Assembly (NCBI GenBank): GCA_029821735.1
Contig: JALGSU010000030.1
Location: 1 to 51,490 of the forward strand
Source of the DNA: Candidatus Zipacnadia bacterium
GTDB lineage: Bacteria; Armatimonadota; Zipacnadia; Zipacnadales; UBA5352
DNA: 51,490 bases
Reading direction: 5' to 3'
The translations under genes were made by a program, and so were the position numbers. Every line of letters starts with the position of its first letter. Positions within the stretch are counted from its first letter, which is position 1. The notes beneath the pieces were generated by a model. It searched no databases. It worked only from the letters and a program-made list of their open reading frames with translations, and had not been told where the DNA came from. Shown piece by piece: positions 27,192-36,499 of this stretch.

Positions 27192-28199
27192 ATGAAGAAG
27201 ATCATCAATGACCCAATGGCGTTCGTGGAAGAAACCATCGAGGGCATTCTGGCCGCATATCCCGGCCACCTCAAGCGCTGCGAGGGCACCGGCCGCGCGC
27301 TCATGCGCGGCGATGGTCCCATCGACGGCAAGGTCGCCATCGTCACCGGCGGCGGCTCGGGACACATCCCGATATTCCTCGGCTACGTCGGTCCCGGCCT
27401 GCTTGACGCGGTGAGTGTCGGCAATGTCTTCTCATCGCCATCCGCCGACGACATGCTCGCGGCCACCGTCGCCGCCCACGCGGGCGCGGGCGTCCTCTTC
27501 CTCTACGGGAACTACTCCGGAGATTGCATGAACTTCGACATGGCCGCCGAGATGGCCGAGTTCGAGGACATCGAGGTCGCCACTTCACGCGCGATGGACG
27601 ACGTCGTCTCCGCGCCCGTCGACGAGATGGACAAGCGCCGCGCGGTCGCCGGTCTCTTCTTCGCATACAAGATCGCGGGCGCCAAGGCCGAGCAGGGCGC
27701 CAATCTCGCCGCCGTCAAAGCCGCTGCCGACGCGGCCATCTGGGGCACCCGCAGCATGGGCGTCGCACTCTCCTCGTGCACCATCCCCGCTGCCGGCGAG
27801 CCCACTTTCGAGATCGCCGAGGACGAGATGGAGCTTGGCATGGGCATCCACGGTGAGCCCGGTCTGCAGCGCGACAAGCTCATGCCCGCCGACGAGATCG
27901 TCGACCGCATCATGGACCGCGTCCTGCCCGACCTGCCCTATGCATCCGGCGACCGCGTCGCGGTGCTGGTCAACGGCCTCGGTGCCACGCCGCCCGAGGA
28001 ACTCTTCATCATCTACCGCCGCGCCGCAGCCATTCTCGCAGACGCGGGCATCGACGTGCACCGCGCCTTTGTCGGCGAGTACGCCACGTCCATGGAGATG
28101 GCTGGCGCGTCCATCAGCCTGCTCAAGCTCGACGACGAGCTCGCGGGTCTGCTCGACGCACCGGCGTATTCGCCCTTCTTGCCGACCTTTTCGCGCTGA
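27192..28199 (+). CDS. dhaK: Dihydroxyacetone-kinase-type DhaK subunit
   Basis: A 335-residue DAK1-domain protein. ATG 27192 has GGAGGG about nine bases upstream. The residue that forms the covalent hemiaminal with the ketose is present as H220 in MGIHGEPG. A second conserved His is H58 in GGGSGHIP, where classical DhaK reads GGGSGHEP. DhaK binds dihydroxyacetone or related ketoses; the partner DhaL supplies ATP. The Ile-for-Glu variation and the following FLGYVG suggest a branch that may use another short ketose such as a tetrulose, which is inference. It sits 27 bp before dhaL, and no PTS-type DhaM or DhaR regulator is nearby, so an ATP-dependent two-subunit kinase is likely. Confidence 0.85.
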   Translation: MKKIINDPMAFVEETIEGILAAYPGHLKRCEGTGRALMRGDGPIDGKVAIVTGGGSGHIPIFLGYVGPGLLDAVSVGNVFSSPSADDMLAATVAAHAGAGVLFLYGNYSGDCMNFDMAAEMAEFEDIEVATSRAMDDVVSAPVDEMDKRRAVAGLFFAYKIAGAKAEQGANLAAVKAAADAAIWGTRSMGVALSSCTIPAAGEPTFEIAEDEMELGMGIHGEPGLQRDKLMPADEIVDRIMDRVLPDLPYASGDRVAVLVNGLGATPPEELFIIYRRAAAILADAGIDVHRAFVGEYATSMEMAGASISLLKLDDELAGLLDAPAYSPFLPTFSR

Positions 28200-28226
28200 T
28201 TGGTTACGTCCGGGGAGAACTGAGAC

Positions 28227-28869
28227 ATGTCTGAGATCACCGCCGCCAACGTCGCCGACTTCATCACCCGCCTCGCGCAGGTGATGCCCACCCACGAGCA
28301 GGCCCTCCGCGACCTCGACGCTCAGATCGGCGACGGTGACCTCGGCGTCACCTGCTCCCTGGGCACTCGCGCGATGGCCGACGGGCTCGCGGATCTCGCC
28401 GGCGAAGACCCCGGTACGGTCCTCGCGAAGTCAGGCATGGCCTTCAACCGTGCTGCCGCCTCGACTTTCGGCGTCATTTTCGCCACTGCCCTCATGAGCA
28501 TGGGCAAGGCCGTGCGCGGCCAGCCAACCATCGCGGCCGCCGACCTGCCCGTGATGTTTGAGGCCGCGGTCGAGGGCGTCAAGTCGCGCGGCGGCGCCGA
28601 GGTCGGCGACAAGACCGTGCTCGATGTCCTCGCCCCCATGGCCGAGGCCCTTCGCGCTGCCGTCGACGCTGGCGCCGACTTCCCTGCGGCCATCGTCGCT
28701 GCCACCGACCGCTGCCACACCGCCCTCGAGGCCACCAAGCCGCTGGAGGGCAAGCACGGTCGCTCCGCCTGGTTCCGCGAGAAGACTATCGGCGTCCCCG
28801 ACCCCGGCTCCACCGCCCCCTCTCGGGCCCGGTCGCTTCGCGTTCGTGTTCGTCGAGGCTCAGTCGTAG
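28227..28869 (+). CDS. dhaL: Dihydroxyacetone-kinase-type DhaL (ATP-binding) subunit, frameshift near C-terminus
   Basis: About 213 residues. The ADP/magnesium-binding aspartate loop is seen in LDAQIGDGDLGVT (residues ~32-44), and the late motif EKTIGVPDPGSTA is characteristic of DhaL/DAK2. In the raw sequence the frame runs on to 29006 through unrelated text. A run of five C at 28816-28820 marks the break, and dropping one C gives PLGPGRFAFVFVEAQS and a stop at 28867-28869, the normal DhaL length. It would then overlap the convergent oxidoreductase gene by ten bases instead of by about 150. It works with the adjacent DhaK. Confidence 0.82.
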
Positions 28870-29897
28870 TACCCGCTCAGCCGCTTGCACGCCTGCGTGA
28901 CGCGCACCACTTCCAGCGACTCCTCGGGCGTAACGAGCATCTTCTTGCGGTTGCGCAGCACGTCCCACACGTTGTCGTAGAAATCCCCGATGGACGGGCC
29001 GACTGACGGGACCTCTTCCTTCTTCCACGGGATCACGTCATCGTTCCCGTAGCTGCGGTCCGAGCTCGGCGCCGCGACTACTGGCAGCTTCTTGAGCTTC
29101 TTCGGGTCGAACCACTCGATCGTCGAGGTCTTCCCGTCCGACACCAAGGTCCCACACGAGCCCAGAACTACCCACTTCGGCTCCGGGAACTTGCATACGC
29201 TCGAGACTTCCATGTCGTAGACCATGCCGTTTTCGCCCTTGAGCAGCACTTTGACGTGGTCCTCCACGTCACCCGGCGATGCCATCTGCTTCAGGTCGCA
29301 GAAAATCTGCGCCACTGGCGAGCCGAGGAAGACCAGGCCCGCGTCGACGTAGTGCGGACAGGTGTTGTTCAGCACGCCGCCGTCATGCTCCGCCATCGTC
29401 TGCCAGTCATTGCGCCGGGAAAAGCCCAGCGCCCGCATCCGCACCTCGAAGACCTTGCCGATACGGCCGCTCTTGATGACGTCAAGCACGTGTCGCACGT
29501 CCGCCGCGTAGCGGTTGTTGTGATGGACCATCAGCTTCTGCCCGGTCTGCTTGGCCACGTCCAGCAGACTCTGCGCGCCGCGCACGCTGTCGGAGATCGG
29601 CTTCTCGCAGATGGCGTGAAACCCCGCCCGCATGGCGTCGCGGCTGACGGACGCATGCGTGTCCGAGAAGCTCGCTGCTACCACGAAGTCCGCGTCCGTC
29701 TCCCGCAGCATCGACTTGTGGTCCTCATACCACGGGCAGTCAAACTCTTCGCCCACGGCTCGTGCCCTGTCTCCCATCCAGTCGGCCACCGCCGCCACCT
29801 CGAACCGCTTGTCATCCCTCATGCGCTTGATATGGATGTTGTACCCCGACCTGCCAAGTCCGACGACTGCGACCTTGATCGGCTTGCTGCTCGCCAT
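28860..29897 (-). CDS. Gfo/Idh/MocA-family NAD(P)-dependent oxidoreductase
   Basis: A 345-residue cytoplasmic dehydrogenase. ATG 29897 follows CAGGAG by about nine bases and begins MASSKPIKVAVVGLGRSG, the Rossmann dinucleotide fold. The active-site lysine is in CEKPIS (K99), and NTCPHYVDAGLVFLG carries the HxxD-like pair used by sugar dehydrogenases of this family. Members oxidise or isomerise sugars, inositols and uronate derivatives, and several degrade glycan-derived anhydrosugars. It lies between the DhaKL genes and a signalling kinase on the other strand, so its pathway link to the lyases is contextual only. Confidence 0.88.
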   Translation of the reverse strand: MASSKPIKVAVVGLGRSGYNIHIKRMRDDKRFEVAAVADWMGDRARAVGEEFDCPWYEDHKSMLRETDADFVVAASFSDTHASVSRDAMRAGFHAICEKPISDSVRGAQSLLDVAKQTGQKLMVHHNNRYAADVRHVLDVIKSGRIGKVFEVRMRALGFSRRNDWQTMAEHDGGVLNNTCPHYVDAGLVFLGSPVAQIFCDLKQMASPGDVEDHVKVLLKGENGMVYDMEVSSVCKFPEPKWVVLGSCGTLVSDGKTSTIEWFDPKKLKKLPVVAAPSSDRSYGNDDVIPWKKEEVPSVGPSIGDFYDNVWDVLRNRKKMLVTPEESLEVVRVTQACKRLSGYYD

Positions 29898-30014
29898 GAT
29901 AACGACTCCTGTCCGCCCTGGGTGTCTGCTCACATGCAAAACGAAGGTGCACGGCTCTCGCCGTCGCACCTTCGCCTTCGCTCTGCGCACACCTGCCCCC
30001 CACCGTCTGGCCGT

Positions 30015-32033
30015 TTACACTTCCCCCAGCACCTCTGCCACTGCCCGCAGGAAGTCCCCCACCCCGAACGGCTTCCGCAGACACTTGCGCACCCCCTGCG
30101 TCTGCAGTTCCGCCGCCAGTTGATCGCCGATATGACCGGTGATGACCATCGTCGGCGGCACCTCAGGCAGCGTCTGCAGGCACTTCACCACGTCCAGCCC
30201 GCTCGTCCCTGGCATCAGCAGGTCGGTGATCACCAGGCCGAAGCGCTCCCGGCCCAGCGCGGCAATCGCTTCCTCACCCGACGCCACATGCGTGACCGTG
30301 TGCCCCTGTCGCTCAAGCACCTGGGCCACCAGTCGCCCGATCTCTGTCTCGTCCTCGGCCAGCAACACCTTCACGCCGCCTTCACTCTCGTCACTGTCAT
30401 CCGCCGCGCACGTCTGGGCCGGTGGCACCGCCGCAATCTCCGCCTGTGGCAGACGCACCTCGAAGCGCATCCCGCCGCCCGGCTCGGACATCGCCTCGAT
30501 CGATCCGCCATGCGCCGTGACAATCCCATACGCCACTGACAGGCCCAGCCCCGGCCCGGTTTCCGCCCCGCCCGCCAGCACGCCCGTGGTCGTGAAGAAC
30601 GGTTCGAAGACGTGCGGCAGATCCCTCGGGGCGATCCCGTTGCCCGTGTCCGTAACCGTCACCAGCACCTGCTGCCCCGTGCCCCCCGATACCGTCTCAG
30701 TGCGTATGCTCAAACTGCCGCCCTCTGGCATCGCGTGGCAAGCGTTGAGGACCAGATTCACGAACACTCGGCCAAGCTCAGCAGAATTGCCGATCACTTC
30801 CGCTTTCGTCTCGCAACTCTGACGATGGGTCCGGACGCCCGCCTCCAGCGTCTGCGCATTCGTGGCCGCAAGCGCTGTCCCGATCACATCGTCGATGGCC
30901 ACCGTTCCGCGCTCAGACGCGTGTTGCTGCGCGAACGCCGTCAAGTTCCTCGCCACCGTCGCCCCTCGCTTCGCCAGCGCCTGCGCACGTTCGGTCAGAT
31001 CTTCGTATGCCTCCGTCGTGCGCGCACGCTCAGCCCGTTCAGCCAGCAGCATAATCCCGGCCAGCACGTTGTTGAACTCATGCGCCACTCCGCCCGAGAG
31101 TTGTCCCACCGCCGCCAGCCTGTCCGCTTCCTCTCTCTGCTTCTGGTCGGTCACGTCCTGGATGAATACGGCGACATGATGCACGTGGCCATCGTCGTCA
31201 GCGACCGGGTACATCGACGTGACGAGGTCCGCCGAGTCCGTCCGGCTCTCGAAGCGCTGGGGCTCACCGGTCGCGAGCACTTCCGCCATGCGCCTGCGCC
31301 GATCTTCAAGGAACTCAGGCGGAATGCGCCCCAGCGCAGACGTGCCCACCACCTCCGTCGAGCCGTCCCCAAAGCGGTCGACGTAGGCTTCGTTCGCGCC
31401 CTCGATCGTCCACTCCCGGTCCACGAGCATCGCCATGGCGTGAGCCGCATTCAGCATTGCCCAACCAATCGCTCGACTCTGCCGCAGCTCACGAGCCATC
31501 TCACCGGTCTGGCAGACCTGACCAAACGCCCCCACCACGGTCTCCATGACTTCCCGATCTTCCGCGGCGTAGCTCAGCACCGGATTCGACCCGACCTCCT
31601 CGTCCCCGACCAACACCGCCCAGCCCGATGCCGATTGGCTGCCCCACACTACGAAGGGCACCCCGGCCGCTGCCACCAGCACCTCGGAAGCATCGTCAAC
31701 ACCGTCGGTCGGGTTTGCGCAGGCAAATGCCGGTGCCTCTCCCGCGAACACCAACTCCCCAGGTGGCTCATCACCAAAGCCCACCGCGCTCTTGGCAACG
31801 AAACCACCCGTCGCCTCGTCGCGCTGGAGCACTGCCGCGCGCCTCGCCCCCAGATGTGTTGCCAGCGCCCGCGCAAACTCACTGCTCGCGTTGGCAGGAG
31901 CGAGGCGACACAGCGTGCAGCACTCCTTCATAAGCTGCAGCGCTGCGGATTTGCGCGCAACATCACGCAACAGGAGATCGCTGCTCCCCTTGCCGGTCGC
32001 ACCCTCGTCATCCGTCTTGCGAACCATCGCCAA
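30015..32033 (-). CDS. Hybrid sensor histidine kinase (GAF-PAS-HisKA-HATPase-REC)
   Basis: A 672-residue soluble-looking kinase without obvious membrane segments. Residues ~35-180 resemble a GAF domain, and ~190-300 a PAS domain (MLVDREWTIEGANEAYVDRF, ending in FIQDVTDQKQ). HisKA carries the phospho-accepting His318 in SGGVAHEFNNVL. The ATPase has VLNACHAMPEGG, DTGNGI and GPGLGLSVAYGI. A C-terminal receiver domain (from ~552) has LLAEDE, phospho-acceptor Asp604 in VITDLLMPG and Lys654 in RKPF. It probably senses an intracellular cue and passes phosphate within itself and to an unlinked partner; no response-regulator or sigma factor gene is adjacent. It is divergent from the 1346-residue heparinase gene across an AT-rich gap. 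Confidence 0.92.
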   Translation of the reverse strand: MAMVRKTDDEGATGKGSSDLLLRDVARKSAALQLMKECCTLCRLAPANASSEFARALATHLGARRAAVLQRDEATGGFVAKSAVGFGDEPPGELVFAGEAPAFACANPTDGVDDASEVLVAAAGVPFVVWGSQSASGWAVLVGDEEVGSNPVLSYAAEDREVMETVVGAFGQVCQTGEMARELRQSRAIGWAMLNAAHAMAMLVDREWTIEGANEAYVDRFGDGSTEVVGTSALGRIPPEFLEDRRRRMAEVLATGEPQRFESRTDSADLVTSMYPVADDDGHVHHVAVFIQDVTDQKQREEADRLAAVGQLSGGVAHEFNNVLAGIMLLAERAERARTTEAYEDLTERAQALAKRGATVARNLTAFAQQHASERGTVAIDDVIGTALAATNAQTLEAGVRTHRQSCETKAEVIGNSAELGRVFVNLVLNACHAMPEGGSLSIRTETVSGGTGQQVLVTVTDTGNGIAPRDLPHVFEPFFTTTGVLAGGAETGPGLGLSVAYGIVTAHGGSIEAMSEPGGGMRFEVRLPQAEIAAVPPAQTCAADDSDESEGGVKVLLAEDETEIGRLVAQVLERQGHTVTHVASGEEAIAALGRERFGLVITDLLMPGTSGLDVVKCLQTLPEVPPTMVITGHIGDQLAAELQTQGVRKCLRKPFGVGDFLRAVAEVLGEV

Positions 32034-32099
32034 CCACCGTTTCAGGCAGCCCTTGGCCTTACATGCGCGTCAGAGTGGGCTGCGTTCTGCAATCGCGTC

Positions 32100-32235
32100 G
32101 TCATCGGGATCTGCTATAACGCTCTGCAAAACCTCATATATATGGCTATAGCAATTCTATCATAGGAATTACTGAGTACGCAATATCAGAATCGGTTTGT
32201 TTTTCAACTCAATTATTAACATTCATCGAACGGCT
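32100..32235. promoter_or_regulatory. AT-rich divergent intergenic island
   Basis: In a region otherwise about two-thirds G+C, 32110-32225 is strongly AT-rich (TATATATGG, TTTGTTTTTCAA, CAATTATTAAC). It includes TGCTATAAC, an extended -10-like sequence on the plus strand, and the near-palindrome AATTCTAT-C-ATAGGAATT (32151-32169). It lies between the divergent starts of the histidine kinase (32033) and the heparinase gene (32327) and is the best promoter/operator candidate of the window, although no full consensus pair is evident. Confidence 0.45.
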
Positions 32236-32326
32236 TCGCCGCCTGAATCCGCCTGTTGCAGGGCTTGTGCCACGTGCCGACGAACCCGCAAGTAGTATGT
32301 TTCCCGGACGCGAGAGGAGCCCCACC

Positions 32327-35300
32327 ATGCTTGGGCGCATCGTCAGCACCGGCACGATCGCTATCATTCTCTGCGCTGCTGCCTGCCACGCACAGACTGT
32401 CCGCACCGGCGGCCTCGACAACTGGTGCCTGCAGATGCCCGCAACTGCCAGCTCCAGCGCCTCCGTACCGGACGGGAAGTACGGGGCCCTCCGCGCCGTC
32501 GACGGCTCAATGACCAGCCGCTGGGCCTCCAGGACCGGCGATGTCCCCCAGTGGTTGCAGGTTGACTTCGATCAGCCTCGCACCATCGACGTCGTCGTCC
32601 TCACTCAGTCTGACATGCCCACCATATACGCGAACGCCGAGCAGATCGAGTTGTCATTCTCCGAGGGCGAGCCGGTCCGCGCCGATCTGACCGATAACTG
32701 GGACCCGCAGATCGTCCGCTTCGAGCCCCGCACCACCACTCACCTGCGGGTGACCATGCTCTCGGCGTGGGCTGCCCGACACTACCTCGGCCTCATCGAG
32801 CTGATGGCGTTTTCTGACCCTGACGGGACGGTGAAAGCAGTGGAACATCCGCGCAAACGCTGGGAGAGCGTCGACCTCACTCCCACCGGCCGCGAGACAC
32901 ACCCCTGCGTAAACAAGACCCCCGAGGACGTTCAGCGTGCCCTGCGCAACATCGAGCAACACGAGTGGGCCCGCGACTACGCCGCCTCCCAGCGGGCCGC
33001 CGCTGACAAGTGGCTGCAAAGAAGCGACCAGTGGTTCCTCGACCAGATCCCCGAGCCCGGCGCCTGCTTCGCATACGGTTTCACTGGCTGTCCCATCTGC
33101 GGATCCCCATGGGGCACATGGGGCGGTGCCCGCTGCAGCTTTGAAAACCCGGGCCACGTCACCTGCTCGAAGGGCCACGTGCTCCCTGACGCCGACCATC
33201 CCGACGCCGGCACCGGCTACACCGGCGACGATGGCCGCATCCATTACTTCGTCGGCTCATACAACTCGTGGGTCATCGAGACCTTGCAGTTCAAAGTCCT
33301 CAGACCTCTGTGCGAGACCTACTTGCTTACCGGCGATGAGCGCTACGCCCAGAAAGCCGCCCTCATCATCGACGCTCTCGCCGCCATCTACCCCGAATGT
33401 GACGCCGGCTCATGGGACTACCCCTCCAACCCACCCAGCGGCCGCTTCTCCCGGCCCTGGTATCAGGTCGCGCGCGTCCTCATCCACTACGTCGACTTCT
33501 ACGATGAGCTCTTCAACAGCCCATCCCTTGACCAGCCCTCCATCGTCGAGGGCATGACCCGTCGCCAGAACATCGAGCAGAACCTCCTGCAGAACGGTGC
33601 CTGGTATTGCTACGAGCAGTCGCTCAAGGGCGGCCTCAACAACGGATACTCCGATTACATTCGCGGCGCTCTCGCCGTCGGCTGCGTACTCGGCATCGAG
33701 CCCTACGTCGAGTGGGCGCTCGACGGGCCATACGGTATCCACAGTATCATCGCCAACAACTCAGACCGCGATGGCCGCTACTTCGAGTCCTCACTCGGCT
33801 ACGCGCTCCACGCCCGCAGCCTATACCTGACCTTCGCCGAACCCCTGCTCAACTATCGTTCTGACAACTACCCGGAGGGCTTCAACACCTACGAGGACCC
33901 CAAGTTTCTCAGCTTCTACTTCCTCCCCGACGCCCTCTTTGATTGCGCCGGCCACTTCCCCCGCTATGGCGATTCAGGCCCTGACACCGCCACCGCCTGG
34001 CCAGAGCATCCACTCTTCTCAGGCACCGACTACAAGTTCGCCGAGCGCCTCTACGCCCGCACCTCCGGCGAGCTGCGCGACCAGTTCGCCGCCGCGCTCA
34101 CATACTTGGCTGGCGACCAGGGCGAGGACATTCGCGCCAGCAACCGCGACCAGATGTGGATGCTCTATCACGCGGCCGAGTTCCCCACCGGCGATGTCGA
34201 CGTCGCCCCCATACTCGACCGCTTGACCACCACCGACTTCTTCGGCCAGAAGGGCGTTGCTATCCTCCGCGCCGGCACCGAATCAGCCGCCCAGGCCTGC
34301 CTCATCCGCTATGGCGCCTGCCTCAACCACGGCCACTACGATGACCTCAATCTCAACTACGCCGCGCTCGGACGCGAGGTCACCTACGATCTCGGCTACG
34401 GCCTCGGCAGCACTCACACGCAGGTCGGCTGGGCCAAGCAGACCGCCGCCCACAACGTCGTCGTGGTCGACGAGACCAGCCAGCACATCGGCGGCGGCGA
34501 CGGCACTGGCGGCAGCCTCCACCTGCTCGCCGAGATGCCTGGCCTGCGCCTCGTCGAGGCCGACGCTCCTGCCGCGTACGCCGGCCAGGGCGTTGACGAG
34601 TACCGCCGCACGGTCGCCCTCATCGGCGAGGGGCACGAGCGTTACATGGTAGACATCTTCCGCGTCCATGGCGGCAGCCAGCACGATTACATGTTCCACA
34701 CATCCGCTCCCGAACTCTCCGTCGAGGGCGTCACCCTCGGTGACATCGAGCCCGGCTCGCTCGCCGGTCCCGAATACGACTGGGGCCACCGTCAGCAGAA
34801 CGACGCCAACCTCAGCGGCGTCAAGCCCCAGCCTTACTGGCGCGCGCCTCCCGGCAATGGCTACGGGTTCCTCGTCGACGTCCGCCGAGGTCAGCCCGCC
34901 GCCAACTGGTCGGCCACTTGGCCCATCGATCCCGGCCGCCACGCCCAGCTTCGCATGATCGGCCTGCCTGAAGCCGGCACCGAACTCATCACTGCGACCG
35001 CGCCCGGCATCTATCCCCGCCTGCCGAGCATCGCCAGCATCTGCGCCCGCCGCACCGGCGAAGATCTGCGCAGCGCTTTCGCCACCGTCATCGAGCCCTG
35101 GCAGGCCAACCCCTACGACAACATGATGCGCGCCGGTTCCATCTTGCGCTCAGCCGCCGCGACCGCTGGTGAGGTCAAGTACATCAGCGCCTACGACCTC
35201 GTGCTCTTCAAGGCCGTTGCCCCGGGCGACCGCATGACCTTCACCGCCACCGCACCGGCCGACGCTGACTACGCCGTCGTCCTCGGCCACTACACCTCGC

Positions 35301-36367
35301 CCTCTTACGGTGAGGTGCAGTTGCTCATCGACGGACAGCCCGTCGGCGACCCGGTCCGAGGCACTGGCGACGCCATCGCCGCCCAGGATCTCCCGATGGC
35401 TACCATGCACCTCTCCGCCGGCGACCACGAAGTCGCTCTGCAGGCCGTCGCGCCTGACACACCCGGCGGCAACCACTGGTTCGGAGTCAACTTCATCGCC
35501 TTCGACCCGATTGAGCAGACCGAGGACGCCCCCGCGCCGCGCATCCTCAGTGCTCAGCGTCTCACGCCCGACACCGGCGGCGACGCGGTCGGCGTCAGCG
35601 TCACCGGCACCGACGCCCTCGTCGACCATGTCTTCTCAGCGCCCGACGCCGACCCGCGCACCTGGGGCGACATCACCGTCGCCGCCCGTTTCGCTCGCAT
35701 ACGCACCAACGCTGACGGCGCACTGGTCGAGGCCAATCTTGTCGGCGGCTCCGCACTCACAGTCGGCGGCGTCACTGCGACCCTCGACCTGGCTGCCTGG
35801 CGCGGCCACATCGTCCAGATCGACGAAGCCGCCCGCGAAATCGTCCTCGACGTGGTCCTACCCGAGGGCGACCTGCTGCGCGGGCAGGCGATCGCGTTCA
35901 GCAATCCCGAGTACTCGCGCAACACTGTGTATCACATCGACACCGTGACCGTCGCCGATGGCCGAAGTCGCGTGCGCGTGCGCGAGGCCTCCTTCGTGTT
36001 GGGCAAAGCCGTCCTCGATGACGCGCCCATCGACAAGCACATGATCACCAGTCTGATCCCGCACGAATACGCGAAGACCATGGCCGGCGGCGCAGTCCCC
36101 GCCGACCTCGACTTCTTCACCGGCAAGCTGCTGCGCTCTGTCGATAGCACTTTCTCGACCACGGTGCGCAACATCCGTTTCGAGCAGCCCATGCGCATCA
36201 TGGTCGACGATGCTTCCGGCCTCGCCGCAGGTGACGAGCTGCTCTACTGGGATCTGCGCGACGGTGACGAAGCCCTCGTCCAGGTGCAGTGCACGATCAC
36301 CCGCCAGCCCGACGGTTCACTGGCGACTGCCTGTCCCGTGCCCGTCCGCATCACAGACGCAAACTGA
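32327..36367 (+). CDS. Very large exported heparinase II/III-like protein with F5/8-type binding domain
   Basis: A 1346-residue protein. ATG 32327 follows AGAGGAG by seven bases and starts a signal peptide (MLGRIVSTGTIAIILCAAACHAQ). Residues ~30-165 match an F5/8/CBM32-like discoidin domain (SSSASVPDGKYGALRAVDGS, SRWASRTGDVPQWLQVDF). Residues ~185-600 form an alpha/alpha toroid including a cysteine cluster (GCPICGSP ... ARCSFE ... HVTCSKGH). Residues ~650-800 carry the heparinase II/III sandwich motif NHGHYDDLNLNYAALGREV, with the His-Asp pattern used in catalysis in relatives. Long beta-rich C-terminal modules follow. It likely cleaves a uronate-containing glycan outside the cytoplasm; the substrate is unknown. 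Confidence 0.88.
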   Translation: MLGRIVSTGTIAIILCAAACHAQTVRTGGLDNWCLQMPATASSSASVPDGKYGALRAVDGSMTSRWASRTGDVPQWLQVDFDQPRTIDVVVLTQSDMPTIYANAEQIELSFSEGEPVRADLTDNWDPQIVRFEPRTTTHLRVTMLSAWAARHYLGLIELMAFSDPDGTVKAVEHPRKRWESVDLTPTGRETHPCVNKTPEDVQRALRNIEQHEWARDYAASQRAAADKWLQRSDQWFLDQIPEPGACFAYGFTGCPICGSPWGTWGGARCSFENPGHVTCSKGHVLPDADHPDAGTGYTGDDGRIHYFVGSYNSWVIETLQFKVLRPLCETYLLTGDERYAQKAALIIDALAAIYPECDAGSWDYPSNPPSGRFSRPWYQVARVLIHYVDFYDELFNSPSLDQPSIVEGMTRRQNIEQNLLQNGAWYCYEQSLKGGLNNGYSDYIRGALAVGCVLGIEPYVEWALDGPYGIHSIIANNSDRDGRYFESSLGYALHARSLYLTFAEPLLNYRSDNYPEGFNTYEDPKFLSFYFLPDALFDCAGHFPRYGDSGPDTATAWPEHPLFSGTDYKFAERLYARTSGELRDQFAAALTYLAGDQGEDIRASNRDQMWMLYHAAEFPTGDVDVAPILDRLTTTDFFGQKGVAILRAGTESAAQACLIRYGACLNHGHYDDLNLNYAALGREVTYDLGYGLGSTHTQVGWAKQTAAHNVVVVDETSQHIGGGDGTGGSLHLLAEMPGLRLVEADAPAAYAGQGVDEYRRTVALIGEGHERYMVDIFRVHGGSQHDYMFHTSAPELSVEGVTLGDIEPGSLAGPEYDWGHRQQNDANLSGVKPQPYWRAPPGNGYGFLVDVRRGQPAANWSATWPIDPGRHAQLRMIGLPEAGTELITATAPGIYPRLPSIASICARRTGEDLRSAFATVIEPWQANPYDNMMRAGSILRSAAATAGEVKYISAYDLVLFKAVAPGDRMTFTATAPADADYAVVLGHYTSPSYGEVQLLIDGQPVGDPVRGTGDAIAAQDLPMATMHLSAGDHEVALQAVAPDTPGGNHWFGVNFIAFDPIEQTEDAPAPRILSAQRLTPDTGGDAVGVSVTGTDALVDHVFSAPDADPRTWGDITVAARFARIRTNADGALVEANLVGGSALTVGGVTATLDLAAWRGHIVQIDEAAREIVLDVVLPEGDLLRGQAIAFSNPEYSRNTVYHIDTVTVADGRSRVRVREASFVLGKAVLDDAPIDKHMITSLIPHEYAKTMAGGAVPADLDFFTGKLLRSVDSTFSTTVRNIRFEQPMRIMVDDASGLAAGDELLYWDLRDGDEALVQVQCTITRQPDGSLATACPVPVRITDAN

Positions 36368-36499
36368 ACCACCGACAATAGCCGTCCGCCGTCGCCGTCG
36401 TGATCGTTGCCGTTGCCGGGAGCGCCGGCATCTCTGCCGGCATGCCGTTCGTCGTTCTCAGCGTCTCTGCGGTTTGCCATTTCGCTTGGAGGCCCTCCA
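36368..36499. repeat. Intergenic gap with GCCGGC palindrome and CTCTGCGG repeat
   Basis: GCCGGC (36424-36429) and GCCGGC (36436-36441) flank ATCTCT to give a hairpin within GGGAGC...CATGCCG. The same frame of bases, with loop TTCCA, occurs at 46466-46482. A GTCTCTGCGG stretch at 36460-36472 matches the gap near 2690-2710. Confidence 0.55.

Noticed and set aside
28870..29006. DhaL continuing to 29006
   Set aside because: The translated text after the C5 run is unrelated to DhaL and antisense to a well-supported oxidoreductase; the corrected frame gives a normal DhaL ending.
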